From Dirofilaria immitis (Eukaryota > Nematoda > Chromadorea > Rhabditida > Onchocercidae): 64,000 nucleotides of DNA. How positions within the stretch are numbered: the first letter of the stretch is position 1; each line of letters begins with the position of its first letter. The notes below the pieces were generated by a model that had not been told where the DNA came from, did not search any database, and saw only the letters and a program-made list of their open reading frames with translations. This document shows positions 11,958 to 27,060 of the stretch, one piece after another. The stretch is taken from contig JAKNDB010000068.1 of the NCBI GenBank assembly GCA_024305405.1, positions 6,315,501 to 6,379,500 of the forward strand. Reading direction: 5' to 3'. The translations under genes and the position numbers were made by a program.

Positions 11958-14100
11958 AAGAAATAATTTAGTTTTGTTATGAAAAACTTATTGTGTGTAT
12001 TGTTGGCTTATTTCATTAAGTTGATAAATTTTTTTTCATAATTTGTATTTCTATTAATAATGCTACATATTTAAATAATCAAAAGATGGATATACTTGCG
12101 ATTTATTCTATTGGAAATAACTGCTGAATAATATTTTACTGTCTAGGCGCCAAATAAAATGAAACAAAAGAATTGTGACATCATGAAACGAAGATTCGTT
12201 TAAAAACAACTCTGCTTCAGATAAGTTTATTTGCTCAAAATCAAAAAAAAAGCTGGAGAAAAGAACAAAATTACGATAGATTGTGGGTTGTTTAAGAAAA
12301 ATAGATTCGAAATTGATCAACTAATAAATGACTGAGTCTAAATTCGACGGTAAAATTGAATTTGTTACAACGCAGACTGTTAACAGTTAGTTCTTTGGAA
12401 TATATGAATGAGTCTGCAAGTTTCCAGGATATTTTTATAATCATTGAATCTCGCAGATTTTCGTAGGACATTCTGCATTTTTATACATTACTTTTGCTGG
12501 TTATGAAGGGATTTCCAAATTATTTGATATTAATTTTTTCTTATCGATCAAATTCAAGACATCTACAAAATACTTAAAATTAATTATGATTAGTTCTTAA
12601 TCTGCGCTAGTTTTAACCAAACATGAATAGGCCGATTATTCGTTTTTGTTCTCTTCGCTCTACTTATCAGTGCATAGAAGTGGAATGTATTATTATTGAT
12701 GAATTTAAAGATATTTTATCAGTGATGGGTAGAACAGTATTGTCCATAATCCCCTGGATGGAAATTTTGGTTAACATGTGTAAATATCATAATATCAGAA
12801 TGTTATTGAAAATTAATGATTATATAATGCAAAAAACAAGAAAGAAAGAATTCTTGGTAACTATTATTAAAGTCACTCAATCTTCAAAGTTTAATTATTA
12901 GACGATACAACTGATACTAATTATTTATAGATACTAATTTATAATCTGTAAATATCTACGAAGGGAATGTAAAAAAACGGAATGATCTTTATGAATTATA
13001 TTAGCTTGCATATATATATCAACATGAATTAGAATTGTGATATAAAATGTCATAACAGATTAAATGAACGAGAGAGAAAGTAGTAAGCTGAAATAGAAAT
13101 TAAGATGATTGAGGTAAAGGAAAGAATAGTTTGTAGGATTTCTTTTACTCTGAAGGAAGAAAATTTTGTCAGTAGAACTCGTCGACAATTTAATGTTAAT
13201 TTTTTTATTATTAAACGGTCTGATGAGTTATACTGCGAAATTAAGACAATTCAAAAGATTTTGCTGAATTTTAAATGGAAGTACGAACCGGCCCGACTTC
13301 ACGATTAGCAGAAAAATGCGGTAGCAGAATTCCGTGCCTTGATTGGTCGTTGAAGGCCATAATGAATGAAAGACAAATGATGCACCAGAGACTCAAATTT
13401 GTGAGGCAACAAAAGAAGCCCAGAATTCTTTCATTTTAGCTAAAAATTAAGCATGGTGGATTAGATCTCTGATTCATCAAAATGTGGAAAATTTAGGAAT
13501 CAGTTTCAGATTGATTTCATAATTTTTCATCAAACTTCTCATTTGAATGCTTTTCATTGATTGAAAAAAATGAAGTTAAGATTTGATTTATCAACTAATT
13601 CTTTTTGGATTTATTTTACAAAATGAATTCCAAATATGCGGGCAGAGTTATTGTGGCATAAATAGACAAAAATAAAAGCAGATCTTCCAAAGTTCGATCT
13701 CGGTACTGTTTTTTTAATTGCGTACTATTAATCACATTGGAAATATTAAGCAAAATTTTAATACTTTAATCTATTAATGTTGAATCAAATTAACTTATTT
13801 ATTTGAATGATAGCGATTTTTAAAACTGAGTTTTAGTTTATCGAAGAAATTTATCTACACTCTCCATGAAATATTTCTTTTCAAATTATCATTTCAAAGC
13901 TAATATAAATTTTGATGATATACAAAGGAAAGGAACGGTTGAAATTGTTATCATTGATGCAGTAGTTGTGCTTTATACATATATTTATATATATATGTCC
14001 CTGTATGTCCTTCTGGTTTTGACTACAGCATAATTAACATAAAGTTGATGATGCTTGGTTGGAACGAAAACTGAAGCTGTATAAATATCATCGCCTTTTT
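11958..14100. other. 3' flank of POLR3E; two weak open frames
   Basis: Two plus-strand frames are open here: 12623-12901 (92 codons, starts MNRPIIRFCSLRS) and 13105-13308 (67 codons, starts MIEVKERIVCRIS). Neither shows a known domain, a convincing splice partner or a signal peptide. I do not call them genes. Just after the second, at about 13280-13440, the sequence is GC-richer than its surroundings but full of stops. Confidence 0.4.
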
Positions 14101-17100
14101 TCAAAAGTTTCCGACTGCCTTATTGTTTCTCTTTCATTCTCTCCGTGCAACTCTACAGAAACCTTTTTCTTTTCAAATACTATCTATCTAACAAGTTGAA
14201 ATTTTTAGTATCATGCATCAATGATACGAAATAAAGTTATATCCAGAAGTACTGGTGTATCATAAATTGGAAATTTCAGCATTCTTTTTTGAAAATATAA
14301 CTCATGGAAGGTAATTTCCTAGCTGTTTCTAGAATGAGCATTGTTTTTGTACGTCAATATGAATATTTTATTTGACCTTCTGGCATAATTTTTATTCTGA
14401 AACTTTAGTACAGGTATGTTTTAAAATTTTCAAACTATTTTGTTTGTGGCAATTTAAAAATTTGAATAAGTTTTTTCAAAAATTTTAGAAAAATCGTTAA
14501 ATGAGAAACATTGCATGAAAGCAAAAGTATGTTCTGAAGAGTTTTGCTACTAAAATTGCAATGACTTTTTCGTTATGACGAGCTATTTGCTCAAATGTGT
14601 CTATCAAAATGTTTCAATGGTCAGGTTGCTCCATACTTCAATTTCTATTCAAAATATCTTAATCATCAGGTTGCTGATATTTCAATTTCTATATGTATTC
14701 AAAATGCTTTTATTATTGTAACTCAATTTAAGATCTTAGCTTTTATTTTATTTTTACGAGAAAATGCTATTACGATGCTTTATTTTTATAGCAAAATGAT
14801 TTTAATGAACGAAATTTAGTAAATATGATGAGAATAAAAGTTATATTTTAACAAAATTTATCATTTCTAAATGAATCAGTCAAATAACTTTTTTAAATGA
14901 TATGAATAGCAATATATTAAGTGAAAAATTAAATCAAACATTGATTACAAAATTCATTCGTTCATCTCTCTTTTAAGATACAAGATGAGAAGAAATTGCT
15001 CAAGTTATTTTCAAAATCTTGGCTCTTTGCAACATCACTGAAATAACGAATGTAACTGATGCATAATATTTAAGGATATAAAAGTTGGATAAAGTATGAA
15101 TGCAATAAAATCAACAATAAATTCAGAATCTTTTGTAACCTTTCTTTTTAGAAAATGGACGAGGTTATGACATTTTTCATGAACACAATAGGAAGTAAAC
15201 TTTGCTTAACGAAACGTATTATGCGTATCACTGATAACATCCATCGCTAAATATTGCCTCTGTTGAAAAACATAATTAATCGGTGTGCACTATATTTCAA
15301 CAATAATAATAATAATAATGTTATATTAACGACCGATCAGTTTTGTTAGTATGAATGATATTACGATAATTCAGTCATCGATAAATATTCATAGTAAAAA
15401 ATTTGTGACTATCAAATAAAACTAAAACTCTATTTAACTCCATTTTCGTTCTATTTTCAATGAGAAGAAATTTTAGCATACTATTGATACTCCATTGGTC
15501 TTACAATAAACATGATGGAAATTCTAATTCATTCATTTATTTCAAGTTAACTGATTATTTGTTTTAACTGCATCATTTAACTGATTAGAGTATCAACAAA
15601 ACAATTAATTAATCTTTTTTTTTTGAAATTTTTTTCTTTTCGAGAGCTATTTTAGCAACGCTATTAAGAAATTGCACTGATATGGACATTTATCTCTCAG
15701 ACTCTTTCCTGTACTATAAGGACTGATATTACTATGGGAATGATTTGATTACTATGTATCAACAACTGCCATATTTTATTCATTAAGATTAAGAAATACT
15801 CCTTACACATCAGCTTTTTGATTTAATAACAGAAGTGCTAAGTAATGACTTCATTCTGATTTGGCATCAATAATCTGAATTCAAAAATAATAATTATGTT
15901 TAGTAACAATATGATAGTTTTAAGAATTTTCATAATTTTATTTGAACCGTCCGGATTGATAAGTTTTGGTTTTTTCCACTTCTATGATTCGTAAAATTTA
16001 GTTTAATGATATTCATATAATTATCACTCTTTAAGCAGTATTTTGAAATTTTCGAAATTAATTTGTCATTCATTTTAATGAATGTTTGATAGCATTTTTG
16101 TTCTAATGAAACTTATTATTGCTGTAGAAAGTTGAAGCATAAAATTAACTTTAAGAAGTTAGCGTACAGGAAATATGATTTGCACCTTACACCTTAAAAC
16201 ATAGTAATTAGCATAGTATTGAGAAAAAGCTTAGAATAACGGAAACAATTAAATTGAATATTTATTATGCTATAGACAACAATTGAAGACTTGTTGATTT
16301 GAAATATAATAAATTTTTTTACATTCTATTTTTGCAGTGCTATTAAATCTCTGTAACTACAAATATTGATATTTGACATCTTTAGTTTCGTTCTAGAAAT
16401 CTAATTCTGTTACCATCATGAAAAACTCCCAAGCTATTAGTTTAATTTATTCTTCTATTCACAATTAAATCATTTCACAAAGCATAAATCGAAATAACCT
16501 ATAATAACAAAAATTTTAGTGAAATACGTGAAGATGCTTTCTATAGATGTATAGATATTCAATTTGTATCAGTAGGTAAAAACGATAATGATAAGATGAA
16601 AGAATTACAGCTTTACTAAGTTGTTAACAAGAAGAAAATATTTGACATTCTATCCTATTGTGATAACGGTACTCGTAATAAATAATACATCGTTTCGCTA
16701 ATGCAATTGGTATTTATGGGACATTCATTCTCATGGGGCAATTGATTTGATTTTATTTAACATTTCGCATTCCATTGCCGATTGTATAATCTAAAATGTG
16801 CGACAAATTTAGCATTGCGTAATCGTCCATGCGCATATTCTCTTATTGAAATTTGTCAATTGTCATCCGTTGTTGATCACTTTCTAAATTTATTGGGAAT
16901 AAAAGAAGAGAGGTAAGAACGAAGGAGAGAACGAAATAATTAGTAGTATATTTATGATGATACGATGAAAGATGACAGGTTGTAAATTAAATATTTCATT
17001 TATTCAACTATCTTTTCATGATGTTTATTACTGCTAACATAATAAACTAACGAATTAAATATTAATGAATAATTGTTATTATAAATAGTGATTATGCACT

Positions 17101-20100
17101 TCATGTTATTTCCATTCTTTCTTTCCCTTATACTGTTTATTTTTTTCTATCAAAAAATGTTCATCAACGCTGGTGTTAATTTAGCACCGATAAGGAAGAG
17201 TAATAATTCCTATCATTTCTTTTTAATCATGCTTTTCGTTAATTGATAAAGCTTAAAATTTTCAATTTATCAAATTACAAAACTAATTTCTTGAATAATA
17301 TATATTTAAATTCTTTAAGAAAAAAACTTTTGTACATTTCGATAATACTTTCAGCTTGATTTGTCATTTTTCTTTTATAAAATATAATAAATATCAAATT
17401 CTTTATTAGTTACTATTCCATATAAATATATATACATATATTATCAAAGGCATTCTACGAATTTAATTTATTATTTACCATTAGAAATTTAATAATAGTA
17501 TTTATTATAAGCTATTCTTTGCATTGATTTCAGAGCAACTTTATTCTTCTATTGGGATTCAATTTCCTTATAATGCTTTATTTATTTTATATATTCAATT
17601 ATTAAGAAGCAGTTCTCATCATCATCCATCATTTTATCAGTATTTACCATCTTCCAAGCTTTAGAACTTATTTAAAAATGCTTATATTAAGCATAATAAA
17701 CTCAATGGAACTATATAAATTGGAACTTAGTTATAATCTCGTTTTCTATGCCAAATAATGTCATAATTGCCTAAATTTTTGTAATCATATGTGCATTTAA
17801 TCTGATTCGATATACTGAAAAAAAAAAATTTAAATACCATTTAAACTTTTCGTGTCTTTGAAATCCTTCTCCTTTATGAAGAAAATATTATATTTACAGT
17901 AAGATAATTAATGAAACGTTGCTATATTTACAGTAAGATAATTAATGAAACGTTGCTTCAGAATTAATGAAACGTTGTTTTTATCATTATATATATAAAC
18001 ATTCTTTATTTTGCTGTAATTGAAGCTAAAATTAGTCCTATGGTCATTTTTATTGATAAAAAAATTTGACGATAATATGAGTACTGAGAAGTTGCAAATA
18101 ATAACAAGCTTAGCTTTCAGCTATAATGTTCCACAAATTTGAAATAAAAATATTTGATTATTCATTGTTGTTTATTATTTATTACTCATTATCATTATTA
18201 TTAGCATTGCTATTAATGAATTACTACCTTTATCTATTTATTATGATGTTTTCTAGTATATTCTAAGCCGCAATTTTGGTCCGAAATTATTAGGTAGTCC
18301 AAATTTGAAATTTCGTTAATTTGAAAGTACAAAGATCAATTCTTGATGTAATGAGAGTAATCCACTGTAAAGATACAACAGGTATTTTTCAATGTCACGA
18401 AATAAATATTTTTAAATTTTAAGAAGAAAAAGAAAGTTTTTCTTTACATTTTCATTTACGTATATCTGTTTTTATACATATTTTATTTATCAAACGTATT
18501 AGTAAAATGTATATATAAATTAACTTATTTAATTGACCTGAATTTAGACCTAAGCAATCAAAATGAATTGAATTGAAGTAATTTAAATTATTTCTACTAA
18601 GACTTTCATGATAACTTACTTTTTAATATACAAAGAACATACTCATTTCAACTTATATTTGTTTTTTATACATTGCTTTTAGTGATAAAGCATAAATTCG
18701 AAGGTCTAATCGGTAAATTTATAAAAAATGAATTTCTAATCAATCAAATGAAAAAATTTGTTCAAATTTCAAAGTAGTATTTTTTGGACAAAAATGAAAT
18801 AAATTTTTACATTAATGATTTGATTCTTAATATATCACGGTTTCAAGGTAACCTGAATTAGATAAAAGCATGAAACTGGAGTATACAAGAAATATTTCTC
18901 TAAAAATTTCCACTTTTTCTAGTTAAAATTTTTTATTTTTTAGAAATGAAATCAACGATATAATCTATTCTGAAAAAAAAATTTTTTTTAAATAATTAAT
19001 CACTGTGGCATTCATTCATCGTGTATTTGTCAATTCTCGGTAATTTTCCTCTTTCTTGAACCTAAATCTAAAATCTTTTTTCCGCATTTCTCTGTCAATC
19101 TTTTCTCTTATCAATCGTTTCGCAAAAAAAATGTAAACATACTGTTAAGAAAAGCAAGACGAAATTTTAAAAATATATCCTCTCTACTGCATGCGTCGAT
19201 GTCGATGTGTGAAATGATATGATACTCGTATATGGAAAGAGGAATTCACTATTACCCACTTCTAACCGATAACATTTTCTTGCAAAAGGAGCGTAGACAC
19301 AGTACTATCATCGCTTTCTGTTTTTATGTTTGTCGCAGTAATAATATTGAAAATTTCTGTAATTTATCAACAAATGATAGCGATAATGACAATGATGATG
19401 ATAACATTGATGAGCTGTTTGTAGTCAATGAGACTAAAAATAAGAAAATCATGTTATTCATTTAAGTTTTTTCCCAAAGTTATGCGCAAGTAGCGAGGAT
19501 GCAAATCTTATCCAAAATATTTGCTGGGTTATTTCCTTCTTGTTCCTTTTTGCTTTCATTTTGTCGCTTACTTTCGAACTTTAGAAATTGAACAACGAAA
19601 TTCCAAAAGTTCGTTGTAATGAGCAGCGGCGATAAATATTACACCTTCCATGAAATGAGCTTATATGAAAATATTTGAGCTGAATTCAATGGTTATCTCG
19701 TTTCATTCCTATGATTTAATATTATAAAGAAATATCAAATTGAATAATCTGATAAGCTCGCATTCTTTTTTTTTTTGCTTCTATGCTTTATTTTCTTAAT
19801 TTATGACTTTTAATAATTGTTATGCTTTTCCTATAAAGGATTGATTTTCATAGATAGAGTATCATTGTTCTTTTCTCCTGTATTCAAAGTAAATATTATT
19901 ATAATGCTTTAATTATTTTATACAATGATTTCTTCACGGATACTCTTTTCATTTCATCTTTTAAGCTCTTTTCATTTTCAAATAAATAGTTTGTTTCAAA
20001 AAATTTCAATTGCAAATTGATAGAACTAATAAGAATGTTTATGACAGATTAATTAGAATTCAGAATTTTATTGTGATAAATTTAATTTTAATAAATTTAG

Positions 20101-23100
20101 ATAATTGCTATCATTCAACTACAATATTACGGGAAAGGAAAGGAAGACATTATATTTTAACATGTAAAATTATTAAATAATACAATTAAATTTTATTTAA
20201 TATCTATAATCGCCAAATTTATTTCTATCAATTAATTATTTCTTCTTTCTTAGCAATTCATTTCGTTTTAAAAATCAATGCTTTGTCTTACAAACAGTCG
20301 AATATTTACGTCAAAAATTTGCCCAAAATTTTAAATATGTTTGATGACTAAACGGAAAATTGTTATTATTTAAGAATGCAATTAGTTTTTCATTTCAAAT
20401 GTAATATGATATTAGCAATAGATGAATTATTGTAAGTATACATACACAAAAAAACATTTTATAAAGTTTTTTCTTTTTTTTTTTTAATGAAAAGATTTAG
20501 TTATTGGATAAATAAAAGATGATATTATTATCAAGGAGACAAGAAAATTAAAGCGAAAAAATCAAAAATATAATGCAAAATTGAAACTAAAGAAATTAGC
20601 AATATGAGAGAAATTATTAGCGACTGAGAATATAATGGACAAAGGCATGAAAAGATAATCAAAATAGACAGATTATACAATGATTGCAAAAAAAATTTTT
20701 AAGATGAAATTTGATTATACTGAAATTTGTTTATCTGTCATTTAGTGAACAGTCTTATGTCTGTTACATTCATTTCTTAGCAACTTAAAATCTGAATGCA
20801 AGAAATTAAAATAGCAAAATCTAATTTTAAATTGAAACTTTGAAATCTCTTGACCGAAATCTTTCATAGGAAATTTGTTCATGAATTAGATAATAGAAAT
20901 TTTCATTTATTTCTTATTTCATTAAAAACGACTGCGTTTATAATGCAAAAATCAAATTATTCGGCAGTTATATTCTTTTGTCAAAATATTATTTGAGGGT
21001 CTGAAATAATTTGTCTTCCATAGTTAATTTTTATTATAATGACAAATTTTTCGTGATTATTGGAAAAGTTAGATGGTAGATTTTAATGAAAACTTTTGAA
21101 GGTCTAAAAGTGAATCGTAATTTATTTTCATTTGCAATGACGAGTTCCTTTATTTTTTCTCCACTTTATCTATGAATCTTGCACATCCATGGATTGTCTC
21201 ATAGGAATTTTGAAATAATTTCGACAAATATTTTTTCATAATTATTCTCGTAGTTTCAATAAAACTCCTCCTTAACTCTCGATACTTTTGCTGAAAGTTC
21301 AACCTTTCTTTAAATATTTTTCATGCAATATTACTTAATTAGTTATCGCATGTTTTTCGTCAAAACCACTTGATTTCCGATTTTGTTTAATGGACTGCTT
21401 TTCAACTTCTCGCTATCCTCTTGATAATTTCATTTGAAAAGTATTTGGAAAATATTTGATTGAGATCAATATTATTTACCGACTATGTGGAAACGAAAGA
21501 AAATTAAAGCATCGCATTGAAATCTTTGAATTATATCCGAAATTTAAAAAATTTTTGGAAAATTTATTTTATCATTCAAATATCCATCGCAATAAATTTA
21601 TATTAAATTTTACTATAATTTTATTATAAATTGCAAATAATTTCACTTGAAAGCCATAAATTGCTTCATTATAATAATATTGAATTTACTAAAAAAATTT
21701 TTTTCATAGAAACTTCAGTGAAATTTCCAGTTTCCAATATAATGCACCTACTTTCTACTTTACATTAATAATACGGTAACACTTCTTGTAAATTTAGAAA
21801 CCAATAAATCGATATATGTTAAAAAGAAAGGATGCTTTTCAAATAATAAATCACACCTTTTGGAAAGCAATTTTCAATATTGTCATTGCTTTAACTTTTT
21901 TAAATTTTTGTTTTTTATGCAGCTTTTTTTAAATAGATTTAAGGTTTTTTCAAAAAATTGTTATTCCAACTCATTGTTTTTTACAAAAATATTATTCGGG
22001 AAACTTTAACATTCACCTGTCGAGAATGATTTGAGAAGTAACAAGCATTAAAGAAAGTGATGTAAGATGTTTCATAGAAATCTATTTTGTTTTTTATCTC
22101 GCAATTTATGACGAACTACTTGGAGAACAAATATGCAAAAGTTAGGTATTTTAGTAAAATCCTACCGAACGAAGCATTGTAAACTTAACATCAAGAAAAT
22201 AGAGTTCGTAAATGAAATGACAAATTCATGCTTCAATAAACAAATAAAATGTTTATCGAAAGCCTCACAAATGAAATATGAAGTAAAAATTCTCATAGAA
22301 AACAAATTATATTATTCTCGCAGTGAAAACAATAATAACAAAACATTTTTTACTTTATTTAAATACGCGGCATTGATCATTTCTGTTAGCAGGTATTTAA
22401 TTAATACTTCTTTTTAATTTAATTTTCTCTTTGAATTAATTTGATTTCTTCACAAAAATCAAATTTATCAATTTCATAATTAATTCGATAGTTCGATTTG
22501 AACTAAAACGCTTAATTCATTTATGATAACTAAATCTATTTCCCATTTTCATTTTTTTTTCCTATCTTTTTTTCTCAGAATCGAAAAGTCTCACATGATT
22601 CTTAAATCAGAAGGATGCAAATCCAACATTGGTTAAATATAAATGGAATTTTTTTATCTCAATATTATGAGCGTTTGATTATTACATCATTGTTGTCCAA
22701 TATTACTTTATTATTATTCCAATTTCATTACCCAATTAAAAACTCTGAAATGTTAAATATTATTTTCAAAAAAGAAAAGAAAGAGAATTGATGAAAATAA
22801 ACAATTCGCATCTTCATGGTAATTATAATTTGTCATTTTAAAATTGTTCAAAAATATTGCTCAAAATTTCAGGGCAGCAAATGATACGAATGATAACACC
22901 ATATGTTGTGTAATGTATCGTTATTGATATGAGATAATCGAATACAAAAAGTTAAAAATGGAAGAAAGCGGTAGAGAAATCAAAGTTGATAATTGATGAA
23001 TCTACCGATTGATTACAGTGTTGTAATCGAAATTGATCTCTTAATATGATAGTCAAACATTAAAAAGAAGTTCCCCATCATATTAGATAATAACACATTA

Positions 23101-23392
23101 AATCCTTCTGCTTTATCTGTTCTATAATTTGCATGCCATGATAATGATTTCTTACATAGACAAGTTTTGATGATAAGCTGATATGTGTATGAGCTATTTT
23201 GATTGTATTCAGACAATCAAAATAAGTTCAACTTAGTAATGAATGATTGCATTTTTCTCTCTCTTAGCTATTATTATAGAAATACACTCTCTCAGCTGTT
23301 TGTAAAATTGAGCTCATATTTGTTTGTGTACTATAAAATCACATGATAATTTGTTACTAAATCAGTAACTGAAATTTAATGTGACAATATCG
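14101..23392. other. long AT-rich gene-free stretch
   Basis: No open frame in this stretch has a recognisable motif or a coherent run of splice-compatible exons on either strand. It holds runs of A and T, a short AAT repeat near 15302-15320 and the tandem repeat at 17891. It may be intergenic or part of a very long intron. Confidence 0.5.
17891..17976. repeat. 34-bp tandem repeat, two copies plus a partial third
   Basis: Unit 17891-17924 is followed by 17925-17958 with one difference in the last base, then the core ATTAATGAAACGTTG recurs at 17962-17976. The unit contains TTTACAGTAAGAT, which by chance holds abutting acceptor-like and donor-like words. Confidence 0.85.

Positions 23393-23464
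<72 letters not shown>
23393..23464. repeat. (GTA)n microsatellite, about 24 uninterrupted copies
   Basis: A pure trinucleotide array in the gene-poor region, probably length-polymorphic. Confidence 0.95.
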
Positions 23465-26400
23465 TGGGAGGGAATGCAGTAGGCAGTAAAATATGGAATT
23501 AATTGCAGTAGTTGTTAATGCTCACATTATCATCATTTTCAATTACAATCATTTCTTCATCATGTCATAGTAAAAGGTTGCAAGGAAGACAGAGACAGTT
23601 TTCATTCGTTTTTCTCGTTTCGCTCGAAATCATTGTTGATATGAAGTAGCAGGTAGAATACGTTTAAATTATTATCATTGGTATCGAGTGCGAGTAGAAG
23701 GACGAGAAAAGAGGAAAAAGGTGCGGTTTCGCATCCAGACAGCACATCTTCTTTACCTGACAATAACAGTTTTCAAAGTAGCCGGTTTTGTCCGTTTTAA
23801 ATAAACTTCATCATCAATCTTTCATGTCATCTCTTTCGTCTTCTAGTGAAAGATCTTTCCAAAATAGGTTCACAGCCTTTTCAGGAGTGGTTATCAATTT
23901 TAAATTAAATATCATTATTCAAAATAATAACTTTTCATTTGTCATATATGACAATCACGTCTGCTATAATGGTGATAATAATTAATTATAATTGATGAAG
24001 ATAGTAACTATCAAATGATAAAAGCACTATCTGAAGAAAAATATTTGCAGTTATAGTAATGGTGGTAACGGCGAATAATGTTAGTATTAAAAGGATTGGA
24101 GTGATGATGATAATAGATAAGAAGGATAATGACTGCGATTATCAGTTATAATAATGGCAGTGAGTTTACGGAAAACATAATTTAGAAACAATGTGGGGTA
24201 AGGTAACGCAATTGACAGTAATAAGATCCAAATGTGTTTATATTCCATTAAACCTAATTCGAACATGTTTCTTCTTCTTCTTCCTCTTTTCTTTAATTTC
24301 TTTAAACCAGCCTTTGCAAGATTCCTGTTCTGCAAGATACGCAGTACCAACCAGCAATCATCCATCTACGATATCTTCAAGAATTTACACAATAACTCGC
24401 TCGTTTTCTCAAGTTCGTGTACCCCCCGTAAAACTGTTCTGTTGAATGTTGGTTTTGCAAAAAGGCGATAAATTTGCTTTGATTGAACATTTTTCAATTT
24501 TATGATGGTTTAATTATATCAGAACGAAGAAGAGTGTGAACAAATTAGTTGTCCCCTTTATTATATATGTATGTATGTATCGTAAATAGGTGTGCAAATA
24601 ACTTTTGAAGTTAATTCGATTTCATCATTAGCCATCTTACCAGTAAATCTTCATTAGTTATTCCAAACTAGAATTTCTCTTATATTTTCAATGACAAATG
24701 GAAGTAAATTTAAAAATTAAGAAAAATTCGGCATTGAGATTGATATAAGTAATTTCTTAAACGGTGTAAAACAAAATTTTTTCATAAAATATTTCTTTTT
24801 CTTTTTCTTCATTTTTTCCATCGTTATTTTATTAAAAGTAATATACTGCCGAATAAAATTACATTTTTCAATTTTCTATGAAATTAAACGAAAAATGAAC
24901 AGGAATGATACATATATTTTTATATATTTATTATAGTTATGATTGGCGTAAAAGGCGAATCGAAATTAGATTTTTTTTTTTTTGTTGAAGAAAACAATTT
25001 AATTATTTATTTTTATTGATTTATGTGCTTGAAATTGTGACAATTTTTGAAACATAACTTTTTCACTGTTTATTTTTTGGAAAATTTTTAATTCTTTTTG
25101 ACATGCTGTCACCAATTTATCAGATTTATAACTAAAGTTTATTTTTTAATTGGAATGAAAATTCTCTCGACAATAATATCATTGTAATGTTGTAGCATAG
25201 ATTTAATCCTATGTAAAAGGAATGTGTTCCTAGTAAGTTCTATCATTATCTTTCTCTCTTCACTTGTTTCTGATCACACAAAGATTGAGCAATGAGACTT
25301 GCTCAATCTTTGCGAATAATCGCTTATCTATTCCCGTTATATTCTCTGAGTAGAATTTGCTATATTCTTGTCTTTACTCATATGTCTCTCTGAATTACTA
25401 TTTGGAATACTGGCTGAATTTTAAGGCTTTCAAGAACCCAATTGAGAAATTGAAACAAAATTTGTCAACATGAAAAGTATAGCAAAAATTGTCGGGAATG
25501 AAAGTATGCATGAAGAAAGTTAATATTATCGGATGAAGTTGAGGACTTGTCGCTTCCAATACTTCTATGTTTACAACTTTTCTCTTTCTAATTTCTATTT
25601 TTCCTTCCTTAATGCTTATTTCAAGAGATGCGAAAATTTTCCTTTAACCCTTTTGGTTCCTTCCAAAGTCTCTTTCTATCCAATGTCTCGAATTGGGTAT
25701 AAACGAATATTTCTTGTTCCCAATTCTTCCCGCTCCTTTCCTTCCTACTCATAGTACCTCACCTCCCAATTTCAAAAGCCAACCAACAAATGTCATTAGT
25801 TGATTTACGATTTGCAATATGCTAAATACTTTGTTTCCTTAGACGAAGTCATGCGACTTTTTTCTTCCTTCCTTTCTTCCTTCCACCGTCATCCTCTCAA
25901 AATGTTTTATAATACGACTTCTTTTGCTCTTCTCTTAAATACCGAATTACTTCTCATCTTCGTTCAACATTTTCGCATACTATTTATTATTCATTATGAC
26001 AACCGCTTTTATTTATTGTATTGAAATGTAATTGAAGTAGATCGCAAATCTCAGTAAGAGCTGGAGAAAGCGTCAATGCTTTCTTTTCAAAAAATAAAAC
26101 TGAACTTCCATCCTCTTCTTCTTTTAGCTCTATTTTTCAAATATCTTTGAAAAATACAGCCAACTATTCTGGCTATTTTGAAATCAAGCCTGAGCAAGCT
26201 TGTGAAGAAAAACATCTATTGTATCAGTAGATAATGATCAAATTAGAAACTGAATCTGATTCTTGGAACTAATAGATAAGCTATTAATACTTGATTTGTT
26301 CTATCTTTGATAAAATTGCACAAAGAAGAGTTTAAATTCTTAAATTATTTCTTCTAATAATGCAACAAGTATTGAAAAGGATATTACTGTTTGTTTTATT

Positions 26401-26534
26401 GCTGATATAAAGATTTATTCTATTTACCATTATCCAATCAAATTTTATCTATATATGAAATAAGCAACATATCCGTATCCGTATCCACATGATACCATAT
26501 AATACATGATATCATTTATATTTTGATTAGAAGT

Positions 26535-26536
<2 letters not shown>
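23465..26536. other. gene-poor stretch with one GC-richer island
   Basis: About 24280-24440 is less AT-rich than its surroundings and open in three overlapping frames: two on plus (starting MCLYSIKPNS and MWGKVTQLTV) and one on minus (starting MDDCWLVLRIL). None matches a known family and they exclude one another. A pyrimidine-rich stretch at 25560-25990 is open for short distances only. No gene is called. Confidence 0.4.
25279..25312. repeat. perfect inverted repeat: 14-bp stem, 6-nt loop
   Basis: CAAAGATTGAGCAA (25279-25292), loop TGAGAC, then its exact reverse complement (25299-25312). It is a strong potential hairpin in an intergenic position. Confidence 0.9.
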
Positions 26537-26757
<221 letters not shown>

Positions 26758-26959
26758 TTATCGTTGCATGGGAAATTAGCCTAAGGATGTCGAACTATTT
26801 TAGTATTTTATTATCAATGCTATAAGTAAAAGAAAAATATTTCGGTAATTATTTCAAATGATGTTATGAAAAGCAAATTCGTGCATCTTGAATTATTGCT
26901 GCAAGACAATAATTGAATTACATGAGAAATGGAAGTGATGCTGTCACCAATCTGCTTGC

Positions 26960-26960
<1 letters not shown>

Positions 26961-27000
<40 letters not shown>

Positions 27001-27021
27001 ATGATGATGATGATGATGATT

Positions 27022-27060
<39 letters not shown>
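26961..27060. repeat. (GAT)n microsatellite, about 100 bp with TTA interruptions
   Basis: GAT/ATG repeats interrupted at about 26998-27002 and 27019-27023. It lies 200 bp from the ATT array and 3.5 kb from the GTA array. Confidence 0.95.

Noticed and set aside
24087..24471. Three overlapping open frames, one with a leucine/phenylalanine-rich segment resembling a signal peptide
   Set aside because: They exclude each other, show no motif and have no supporting exons; the hydrophobic run comes from a CTT/TTC stretch.
24510..24525. Sequence resembling the start of spliced leader 1 (GGTTTAATTA)
   Set aside because: The match ends after ten bases and no donor or Sm-like site follows.
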